A stretch of DNA of 12,027 bases, from NCBI GenBank assembly GCA_035271065.1, contig DATESB010000017.1, forward strand, positions 1 through 12,027, in the 5' to 3' direction. Both the position numbers and the translations under genes were made by a program. Of the stretch, positions 5,000-10,532 are shown one piece after another (the first letter of the stretch is position 1; every line of letters begins with the position of its first letter). This DNA is from JAAYYM01 sp035271065. GTDB lineage: Bacteria; Bacillota; Clostridia; Lachnospirales; Lachnospiraceae. The notes beneath the pieces are model-generated. The model saw only the letters and a list, made by a program, of their open reading frames with translations. It was not told the origin of the DNA and made no database searches.

Positions 5000-7057
5000 A
5001 TGAATCAGACATTTGAAATTACAGGATTTGAATTTATAAAGGAACAACTTGCGCAATATGCAAATACTGACGAAGCGAAGAGTCGGGCGAAAGAACTGAC
5101 TCCGATGTTGCAGGAATCTGAACTTCGTAAAAGCCAGAGAGATACAACACAGGCAAGAAGACTTCTGGAGGAAATCGGGGCACCGCCCATTCCGCGTATG
5201 GAACGACTTGCGGAATATATTGACCGTGCAGTACGTGGAGAATTGTTATCGGCAGAGGAAATGGAAGCGGTAGGCATTTTTCTGGTGGCCGTTAAGAGAA
5301 TGAAGGCTTATTTGGATAAGGGGAAAGAAAAGCAGATCGGACTTGCATTTTATAGTGATAATTTGGTCTTTCCGGAAGGGCTGTATACCGAAATCGAGCG
5401 TAGCATCAGGGATGGCAGGGTGGATGATTATGCGACTGGTACCCTGCATGACATTCGCAGAAATCTGCAGTTGTGCAAGGAAAAAATCAATGATAAAGCA
5501 GAAAAGGCTTTACAGGCAAATAAGGCGTATTTGGCCGACTCATTTTTGGTTAGGAGAAATAACCGCATCTGCATTCCGGTGAAGAAGGAATATCGGAATA
5601 AAATTGTGGGCAGTGTGATTGATAAGTCCTCAACGGGGGCAACACTTTTTATGGAACCTGACGTGATTGCAAGACTGCAGGAGGAATATGATATTCTGCA
5701 AATGGATGAGGATAATGAAGTGCGCCGCATCCTATACATTTTAATGGAGCAGATTGCGGAACAGGAAGCAGTGATACGTGAGGATATCAGGGTGTTGGCG
5801 GTGTTGGACTTCATTTTCGCCAAAGGAAAACTGAGCGTTGAATTAGATGCAGTGGAACCGCAAATCAATACGGAGAACAGGATGCAATTGACGGCTGCAA
5901 GAAATCCACAATTGTGTAAAGAAGAATGTGTTCCGCTTGATTTCGAGATTGGTGGGAATATTCGCGGTGTTATGATTACCGGACCGAACACGGGTGGCAA
6001 GACGGTTTCCATTAAAACAGTTGCGCTGATGAGTCTGATGGCGTGTGCAGGATTGCATGTGCCGTGTACAAAGGCTGAAATACCGATGCGGAGTCAGGTG
6101 TTGTGTGATGTGGGAGACGGACAGAATATTACGGACAATCTATCTACATTTTCGGCACATATCAAAAATGTGTTGGATATCCTGAAAGTTGTTAATCGGG
6201 AGAGCCTTGTGATTATTGATGAGTTGGGCTCGGGAACAGATCCTGCGGAGGGCATGGGCATTGCGATTGCAGTGTTGGAAGAATTGCGGCAAAGCGGATG
6301 TTTGTTTTTGGTGACGACGCATTATCCGGAAGTGAAGGAATATGCAAATCGCTATGAGGAAATTCTAAATGCGAGAATGGCGTTTGACAGAGATAGCCTG
6401 CGTCCACTTTATATGCTGGAAATCGGCAAAGCAGGTGACAGTTGTGCACTGTATATTGCAAAACGTTTGGGCGTGCCTGCGAAAATGCTGCAGATTGCGG
6501 CAAAAGAAGCATATGGTGAGGTATCTGAGAAACTTGCGTCAGAACTGGGGATAGATTCAAGTAATGGCATGCCTGAAAAGGAGATTTCGCTAAAAGGGAA
6601 AAACGACTCACAGAGGGGAAATGGCTCACAGAAGGAAAGCGGTTTTAAGAAGGAAGATGGCTTTAAGAAGGAAGATGGTTTCAAGAAGGAAAGCGGTCCC
6701 AAGATTGTGCGTATGCAGGCTGTGAAACAGAAGCCTGCCTTCGGAGAAGTTATGTCAACCAATGAAGGCGAAACATACATCAGAGAATTTGTACTTGGTG
6801 ACAGTGTGGAAGTTTTACCGGAACATAAAATCGGAATTGTTGCACGCGTGGCAGATGAGCAAGGAAACTTGCTTGTTCAGGTTGCAAAGGACAAACAGGA
6901 AATCAATCATAAGCGCCTGAAATTAAAGGTGGCAGCGGATCAACTGTATCCGGAGGATTATGATTTCTCCATTATCTTTGACAGCGTGGAAGTCCGCAAG
7001 GCGCGTCACCAAATGGAGCGCAAGTATCAGGAAGGGCTACAGATTGAACTGCCGTAG
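5000..7057 (+). CDS. MutS2-like DNA-binding ATPase lacking the Smr domain
   Basis: A MutS-superfamily ABC-type ATPase of the MutS2 branch, 685 residues. MutS2 proteins act on branched DNA or collided ribosomes rather than in mismatch repair; which applies here is unknown. The N-terminal half (1-300) is the helical core/clamp region. The ATPase has Walker A GPNTGGKT (328-335), the TFSAH signature (383-387), Walker B LVIIDELGSGTDP (403-415; D407, E408) and the H-loop TTHY (439-442). A charged linker built from five six-residue repeats (about 536-565) leads into a KOW-like segment (598-645). Canonical MutS2 is about 780 residues and ends in a Smr nuclease domain. None is present here and the C-terminus (DYDFSIIFDSVEVRKARH) looks intact, so this is a subfamily feature, not a truncation. 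A separate Smr gene lies 1.3 kb downstream. Start: AGAGAGGA (4983-4990), nine bases before ATG. Confidence 0.88.
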   Translation: MNQTFEITGFEFIKEQLAQYANTDEAKSRAKELTPMLQESELRKSQRDTTQARRLLEEIGAPPIPRMERLAEYIDRAVRGELLSAEEMEAVGIFLVAVKRMKAYLDKGKEKQIGLAFYSDNLVFPEGLYTEIERSIRDGRVDDYATGTLHDIRRNLQLCKEKINDKAEKALQANKAYLADSFLVRRNNRICIPVKKEYRNKIVGSVIDKSSTGATLFMEPDVIARLQEEYDILQMDEDNEVRRILYILMEQIAEQEAVIREDIRVLAVLDFIFAKGKLSVELDAVEPQINTENRMQLTAARNPQLCKEECVPLDFEIGGNIRGVMITGPNTGGKTVSIKTVALMSLMACAGLHVPCTKAEIPMRSQVLCDVGDGQNITDNLSTFSAHIKNVLDILKVVNRESLVIIDELGSGTDPAEGMGIAIAVLEELRQSGCLFLVTTHYPEVKEYANRYEEILNARMAFDRDSLRPLYMLEIGKAGDSCALYIAKRLGVPAKMLQIAAKEAYGEVSEKLASELGIDSSNGMPEKEISLKGKNDSQRGNGSQKESGFKKEDGFKKEDGFKKESGPKIVRMQAVKQKPAFGEVMSTNEGETYIREFVLGDSVEVLPEHKIGIVARVADEQGNLLVQVAKDKQEINHKRLKLKVAADQLYPEDYDFSIIFDSVEVRKARHQMERKYQEGLQIELP
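6605..6694 (+). repeat. Five 18-bp in-frame repeats encoding the MutS2-like linker
   Basis: Units run 6605-6622, 6623-6640, 6641-6658, 6659-6676 and 6677-6694. Units 3 and 4 differ at one base. They encode DSQRGN, GSQKES, GFKKED, GFKKED and GFKKES, a hydrophilic, lysine- and acid-rich hinge between the ATPase and the KOW-like part. The near-identity of the central units indicates recent expansion by slippage or unequal exchange. Copy-number changes would keep frame. Confidence 0.9.
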
Positions 7058-7105
7058 GAATACACAGTCATTCGTAGCCATTTGCAGCCGGTTATATTCA
7101 AATGG

Positions 7106-7768
7106 TTATTTTGAGGTGGGACCGTTCTTTCCATATAAGAATGGTTCTGCCACTTTTTTATTAAAGAAATCAATCAAAGGGCCCATAAAGAATGCAGTAA
7201 TCACAGTGCCGACACCTACAACGCCACCGAGCAGAAAGCCGACAACGACACAGAATACGTCTGTGGCAATGCGAAGATATTTGAATTTGCCAAGCTTTTT
7301 ATCGGTCATGATGAGGGAAACTGCATCATAAGTCGATACCCCCAAATTAGCAGTAAAGTACATGGCAGACGCAAAGCATAGGATGACAACACCTGCAATC
7401 AGCAAAATAATGCGGGTAATCATGCTTGGATTGTCGCCAATCAGTTTTCCGATTGTATCATCAGAGAACTGAACTACATACCCCAGTAAGAAAATATTGA
7501 TGAAGGTTGCAATACCAATATAATGCTTATCCAAAAAGAAAATGGCAATTAGCATCAAAAGGTTGATGACCATATATACGGTTCCGAAGCCGACAAACGT
7601 AATGTGTTTGCTGATGCCGGTTACCAGCACCTGAAATGGGTCTGTTCCAAAGACGGAACGGCGGAAAAGCCCAACGGAAATGCCTGCAATCAGTACACCT
7701 GCAAGTGTCATAAAGAGTCTTTTCTTAAATAATGGATTATTGATGGTGTTTTTCAATGCGTTATTCAT
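7106..7768 (-). CDS. YczE/YitT-type integral membrane protein
   Basis: A 220-residue polytopic membrane protein, about five hydrophobic helices in the mature frame, related to the YczE/YyaS/YitT group whose transport or regulatory role is not established. Family-like features are the N-terminal GVLIAGISVGLFRRSVFGTDPF block, a VGFGTVYMVINLLML helix with conserved small residues, and the repeat-like C-terminal half with ANLGVSTYDAVSLI and GVVGVGTVITAFFMGPLIDFF. The sequence reads as two halves of similar pattern (a G-x-x-P/STYD motif in each), suggesting an internal duplication. Start: AAAGGAAG (complement of 7776-7783), seven bases before ATG 7768. A longer frame from a TTG at 7798 has no ribosome site. 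It is convergent with the mutS2-like gene and has its own promoter at 7833-7861. Its substrate cannot be inferred from neighbours. Confidence 0.85.
   Translation of the reverse strand: MNNALKNTINNPLFKKRLFMTLAGVLIAGISVGLFRRSVFGTDPFQVLVTGISKHITFVGFGTVYMVINLLMLIAIFFLDKHYIGIATFINIFLLGYVVQFSDDTIGKLIGDNPSMITRIILLIAGVVILCFASAMYFTANLGVSTYDAVSLIMTDKKLGKFKYLRIATDVFCVVVGFLLGGVVGVGTVITAFFMGPLIDFFNKKVAEPFLYGKNGPTSK
7115..7159 (+). terminator. Intrinsic terminator of the MutS2-like gene, inside the convergent gene
   Basis: Bases 7119-7129 pair with 7137-7147 (TTCTT/AAGAA at the top, two G-T wobbles below), with a GTGG/CCAC clamp at the base, and six Ts follow at 7154-7159. The whole hairpin and T-run lie within the last codons of the minus-strand membrane-protein gene. 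A second, longer-looped hairpin (CCATTTG 7078-7084 / CAAATGG 7099-7105) precedes it in the 48-base gap between the two stop codons. Confidence 0.65.
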
Positions 7769-7832
7769 TGGGATACTTCCTTTCGTGTGTGAGACCAATC
7801 AAACCTGAATCATATAGTGATTATATATCGTT

Positions 7833-7861
7833 ATTATACGCTGAGAAGTTAGTTTGGTAAA
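7833..7861 (-). promoter_or_regulatory. Candidate promoter of the YczE-like gene
   Basis: On the minus strand TTTACC (7861-7856, 4/6) and TATAAT (7838-7833, 6/6) are 17 bases apart. Transcription would begin near 7826, about 58 bases before the start codon. A second TATAAT (7825-7820) lacks a -35 partner. Confidence 0.5.
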
Positions 7862-7958
7862 GATGCTATTGAGATGAGATGAAGGACGTTTTTTTTGAGA
7901 TGCCACTAATAGAAGTTTCTAATCAATTCTTCCGGCAGATTTTTCTCAAAGTATTTGT

Positions 7959-7996
7959 GGTTATGATTATGGTTATGATTATGGTTATGATTATGG
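7959..7996. repeat. 12-bp tandem repeat, GGTTATGATTAT x3
   Basis: Three perfect copies at 7959-7970, 7971-7982 and 7983-7994 plus GG. At finer scale it is six alternating GRTTAT hexamers. It ends a few bases before the dif-like arm at 8004-8014. Confidence 0.92.
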
Positions 7997-8003
7997 CGAG
8001 ATA

Positions 8004-8130
8004 TTATGTAAACTAATTGGGCGAATACACCTATCTTCCCGCGAAAAGGCCCAAAATAGTCCAAGAAATACAGGGGTTTGGGCATATTGACTTTAAAAAT
8101 GAGCTGTAAGCCCAAATACAGTTTACATAA
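8004..8130. repeat. Inverted pair of a dif-like XerD arm with adjoining TTGGGC
   Basis: TTATGTAAACT at 8004-8014 is followed two bases later by TTGGGC. At 8110-8130 the mirror order occurs: GCCCAA, four bases, then AGTTTACATAA. The 11-mer equals the right (XerD-binding) arm I recall for the Bacillus subtilis dif site, and on the left side the match extends three bases inward (ATA). No XerC-type arm is found beside either copy, so neither is a complete dif. The pair delimits a 127-base segment. Confidence 0.6.
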
Positions 8131-8198
8131 CTTTGGATTGCTTACATTAATTTACACCTGTTGGGCTAATATCTATATTCTGGTATGAAAATGCCCAA
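8017..8198. repeat. Three TTGGGC-N26-GCCCAA inverted-repeat units
   Basis: TTGGGC starts at 8017, 8078 and 8161; GCCCAA starts at 8049, 8110 and 8193. Each pair is offset by exactly 32 bases, so each unit is 38 bases long (8017-8054, 8078-8115, 8161-8198), separated by 23 and 45 bases. The interiors are not similar to each other beyond being AT-rich. The 32-base offset is close to three helical turns, which fits protein binding on one DNA face better than RNA hairpins, since the loops would be 26 bases. Confidence 0.75.
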
Positions 8199-8254
8199 AG
8201 AGTAAAATTACAAATTGTGACTTCAATATTTCAGGTTTTCATGGAATATTATGT

Positions 8255-8283
8255 TTGATTATGATACAATTTCTGCATACAAT
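8255..8283 (+). promoter_or_regulatory. Candidate sigma-A promoter of the Smr/phosphorelay operon
   Basis: TTGATT (8255-8260, 4/6), a 17-base spacer and TACAAT (8278-8283, 5/6). Transcription would start near 8290, precisely at the left edge of the ATGTG repeat tract. A second TACAAT at 8265-8270 has no good -35 partner. Confidence 0.55.
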
Positions 8284-8290
8284 CACAATG

Positions 8291-8323
8291 ATGTGATGTG
8301 ATGTGATGTGATGTGATGTGATG
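8291..8323 (+). repeat. Pentanucleotide tract (ATGTG)6 in the predicted 5' UTR
   Basis: Six perfect ATGTG units (8291-8320) plus ATG lie between the predicted transcription start and the Shine-Dalgarno of the Smr gene at 8326-8333. Five-base units are prone to slipped-strand copy change. Such change would alter leader length and structure rather than the reading frame of the gene. Each unit also supplies an AUG in the leader. Confidence 0.93.
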
Positions 8324-8340
8324 CCGAGGTGATAGTGGTG

Positions 8341-8592
8341 ATGAATGCCGGAGTTGTTGAGATAGATTTGCATGGGTTGAATGTATATCAGGCAAAGATT
8401 AAGATAGATAGTCAGTTGATGAAGGCAGGCGGTGCGACATATCGGCTGCGGTTGGTACATGGTTATCATGGCGGAACCGGTATTAAGGATATGATAGAGG
8501 ATGAATATGGATATGGACGGCATGACAAGGTCATCCGTATTCAAGGTGGTAACAATCCGGGAATTACGGAACTGGTTTTACGGGAACTTTAG
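8341..8592 (+). CDS. Free-standing Smr domain protein
   Basis: An 83-residue protein consisting almost only of a Smr (small MutS-related) domain. IDLHGLNVYQAK near the N-terminus carries the conserved DLHG motif, and LVHGYHGGTGIKDMI in the middle carries the HGxxGGTxLK-like loop, the two hallmarks of the fold. Smr domains are nucleic-acid nucleases found at the C-terminus of MutS2 and as single-domain proteins. Here the nearby MutS2-like protein lacks the domain, so the two could work together, but this is inference. Start: GAGGTGAT (8326-8333) is an excellent anti-16S match, seven bases from ATG 8341. An in-frame GTG at 8329 lies within the ribosome site. It is the first gene of the operon, 16 bases ahead of the next start. 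Confidence 0.88.
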   Translation: MNAGVVEIDLHGLNVYQAKIKIDSQLMKAGGATYRLRLVHGYHGGTGIKDMIEDEYGYGRHDKVIRIQGGNNPGITELVLREL

Positions 8593-8608
8593 GAGAAGGA
8601 GTTACTTT

Positions 8609-9727
8609 ATGATGGAGAAGGATTGTGGGAATTTTGCAGCATCCGGTATGCATATTTTGATTGCGCTGGACACGCCGGTGAATGTGGCGATGTTCAAGGG
8701 ACTTCTGAAAAATACACAGATTCAGATTGATGTGGCCGGAAGTGGCACAGAATGTGTTGCATGTGCCGAGCAGGCGCAGTATCACATGATTTTTGCAGAT
8801 ACGCAACTGGCGGATATGGACGGAGTTCAGATATTGCATCGGATACAAGAAGATGAGAAATCGCTCAACCAAGGGACACCCGTTATTGGACTGGTGTCAG
8901 ATGAGATGCCTGATACAGGTGATTTTGCAGATTACTTGGAAATGCCGATTGATGGCAGGCGTCTGCATGAGTTGATAGAAAAATATTTGTCGACAGAACA
9001 AGCCGGTAGTGATGCAGGAAAAAGCCAGCAAGCCGGAAACGGCGCAGAAATCGGCGGCATCAGCACAGATAGTGACCTGTTGACGCAGGTGCGTAATCTT
9101 CCGGGTGTTGATATGGAAGCAGGCATACAGGCTTGCGCCACAGAAGAAATATATCTGAGTGTGTTGAAAGAGTTTTATCCGCCTGCGGAGAAGCAGGCAA
9201 CAGCAATTGAGACTTATTGGCATGGAAATGACTTTAGAAATTATACGATATTGGTGCACTCGTTGAAGAGTTCCGCAAGACTCCTTGGGGCACTTGAATT
9301 ATCTGAGCATGCTAAGAGATTGGAAGCATACGGAAATGCTGCAACAAGTACAGATATAGAAGCGAGTACGGGTATTGCGGCAAGCGAAGAGGCTCGAAAT
9401 ATTATTCAAGCGGAGACACCTGCTTTGTTACAGGCGTATCGCAATTATGCCACGCAGTTGTGTGCCATATTTGAGCCTAAGGAGGCAGAGGCGGCGAAAC
9501 CGTTGATTGAAGATAAAATGTTACGGGAAGCGCTGGAAGCTTTGAGGGAATGGGTCGAAGGGTTTGATTTTGACAGTGCGGATGCGGTGATGGATACGCT
9601 GGCAAAATATCGTATGCCGGATTATTTTCAAGAAAATTATCAGGAACTAAAATCTCTTATGGCAGAGGTCGCAAGAGATGATATAATAGGGGAGATAAAT
9701 GCTTTTTTTAGCAGGGAGGAACATTGA
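8609..9727 (+). CDS. Degenerate receiver plus Hpt phosphotransfer protein
   Basis: A 372-residue cytosolic signalling protein. Residues about 14-127 have receiver fold and keep the phosphoacceptor-position Asp64 (FADTQLADMDG). One of the two acidic Mg-binding residues is replaced (L20-D21 instead of DD), the switch Thr/Ser position reads GLVS, and the conserved Lys is Met112 (YLEMPID). Phosphorylation there is doubtful. A Gly/Ala/Ser/Gln-rich linker (129-152) follows. The Hpt domain (about 165-285) has VHSLKSSARLLGALELSEHAKRLE-type sequence with phospho-His217, interrupted by a low-complexity stretch (242-258, AATSTDIEASTG). A helical C-terminal part (300-372) is unassigned. Start: AGGAGAAGGAG (8591-8601) before ATG 8609; ATG 8612 is also possible. 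It overlaps the next gene by one base (TGATG). Role: probably a phospho-His shuttle between receivers of the neighbours. Confidence 0.82.
   Translation: MMEKDCGNFAASGMHILIALDTPVNVAMFKGLLKNTQIQIDVAGSGTECVACAEQAQYHMIFADTQLADMDGVQILHRIQEDEKSLNQGTPVIGLVSDEMPDTGDFADYLEMPIDGRRLHELIEKYLSTEQAGSDAGKSQQAGNGAEIGGISTDSDLLTQVRNLPGVDMEAGIQACATEEIYLSVLKEFYPPAEKQATAIETYWHGNDFRNYTILVHSLKSSARLLGALELSEHAKRLEAYGNAATSTDIEASTGIAASEEARNIIQAETPALLQAYRNYATQLCAIFEPKEAEAAKPLIEDKMLREALEALREWVEGFDFDSADAVMDTLAKYRMPDYFQENYQELKSLMAEVARDDIIGEINAFFSREEH
9659..9687 (+). promoter_or_regulatory. Possible internal promoter before the dual-receiver gene
   Basis: ATGGCA (9659-9664, 4/6) and a perfect TATAAT (9682-9687), 17 bases apart, lie inside the 3' end of the Hpt gene, about 40 bases before the next start. 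It would allow the last three genes to be expressed apart from the phase-variable-looking leader. Motif evidence only. Confidence 0.3.
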
Positions 9728-10503
9728 TGGACAAAAGAGTTTTGATTGTCGGAGAGGCAACATCCTTTATTGTGACGGCAGTTACAACCGGATTGCAAGA
9801 GGCAGGTTTTGAGTGCAATTTTGTGGATTTTGATTTTAATGAAATTAGTCATTTGCGAGACAAAGCACCGATTATCTTTTTGTATTTAGATGAAAATACG
9901 GTAAGTAAGACAGATGCCTTAGTTTATGTCAGAGATATCTGTATGGAAGAAGAACGGCTGCTGTTCTTAGTCGGCTATTCAGCTGATGTAGAAGAGGTCA
10001 GAAAGATGATGCCCCGAGAAATTATCGGTGGTATTTTTGAGCGACCTCTAAATGTTAAAGTGATTGCAGAGAAACTTAATTCAATTGTTGCACAGGGAGA
10101 ACTTGAGGAGAAGAAAAAACATATTTTGGTAGTGGATGATTCCGGGTCAACGCTACGTGCGGTCAAGTCTTTACTGGGCAATAAATATCATGTTTCCATG
10201 GTAAATTCAGCGACTAATGCAATTACATTTTTAGCCACAAATCTGCCGGATTTGATTCTGCTGGATTATGAAATGCCGGTTTGTTCAGGACCGCAGATGC
10301 TTGAAATGATTCGTGCCGAGGTGCGTACTAATTCGATACCGGTTATGTTCTTGACAGGTAAAGGTGATAAAGAGAGTGTTAAGAAGGTGTTGGCTTTGAA
10401 ACCAGAGGGCTATATGCTGAAATCGATGCCTCCGGAAAAGATTATGGAAACAGTGGATGCTTTTTTTGAGACGAAAAAAGGTAAACAGATAGAGTCCGTT
10501 TAG
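9727..10503 (+). CDS. Dual receiver protein: N-terminal pseudo-receiver, C-terminal canonical receiver
   Basis: A 258-residue cytosolic protein without an output domain. The C-terminal receiver (about 131-250) has the full set: D137-D138 acidic pair (ILVVDDS), phosphoacceptor D180 (LILLDYEMP), T210 (FLTGKG) and K232 (YMLKSMPPE). The N-terminal part (2-123) has receiver-like alternation (RVLIVGEATSF, IIFLYLDEN, LLFLVGYSA, GIFERPLNVKVI) but no DD pair, and the Lys position reads ERPL, so it is a pseudo-receiver, perhaps for dimerisation or binding. Start: AGGGAGGA (9713-9720), six bases before ATG 9727, which overlaps the previous stop; TTG 9724 is too close. With no DNA-binding or enzyme domain, it could act as a phosphate sink or intermediate with the neighbouring Hpt protein, or bind a target protein in CheY fashion. 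Confidence 0.85.
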   Translation: MDKRVLIVGEATSFIVTAVTTGLQEAGFECNFVDFDFNEISHLRDKAPIIFLYLDENTVSKTDALVYVRDICMEEERLLFLVGYSADVEEVRKMMPREIIGGIFERPLNVKVIAEKLNSIVAQGELEEKKKHILVVDDSGSTLRAVKSLLGNKYHVSMVNSATNAITFLATNLPDLILLDYEMPVCSGPQMLEMIRAEVRTNSIPVMFLTGKGDKESVKKVLALKPEGYMLKSMPPEKIMETVDAFFETKKGKQIESV

Positions 10504-10532
10504 CTGAGTGGATGATATCATGGAGGTGTCTG

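Larger units (their letters stand above)
7862..8254. other. Gene-free, repeat-rich intergenic region
   Basis: Between the divergent YczE-like gene and the signalling operon there is no credible gene. Minus-strand frames here lack ribosome sites and consist partly of repeat-born His-Asn runs. The region holds a 12-bp tandem repeat (7959-7996), six alternating TTGGGC/GCCCAA hexamers (8017-8198) and an inverted pair of an 11-mer resembling the dif XerD arm (8004-8014, 8120-8130). An unusually long T-run occurs at 7890-7898. Confidence 0.7.

Noticed and set aside
5428..6012. A 194-codon open frame on the minus strand
   Set aside because: It lies fully inside the MutS2-like coding region, is Ser/Ile/Leu-rich without family motifs and has no ribosome site, so it is a shadow frame.
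7906..8115. A minus-strand frame of 69 codons with a His-Asn repeat and a protein-like tail (YFEKNLPEELIRNF)
   Set aside because: It starts at a TTG with no ribosome site inside the hexamer array, and its centre is just the translated 12-bp repeat. The tail might be a gene relic but there is nothing to confirm it.
8110..8166. GCCCAAA ... GTTGGGC, 57 bases, fits the outer RYYYAAC/GTTRRRY pattern of an integron attC site
   Set aside because: No inner complementary arms or extrahelical bases could be found, no integrase or cassette is present, and the other hexamers do not follow attC lengths.
7959..8323. CRISPR array
   Set aside because: Repeats are 5-12 bp with no spacers, the hexamers alternate in orientation, and no cas genes are near.
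8501..8608. Longer N-terminus for the Hpt protein, starting inside the Smr gene
   Set aside because: It would overlap the Smr frame by 90 bases and lacks a ribosome site. ATG 8609 has AGGAGAAGGAG at good spacing.
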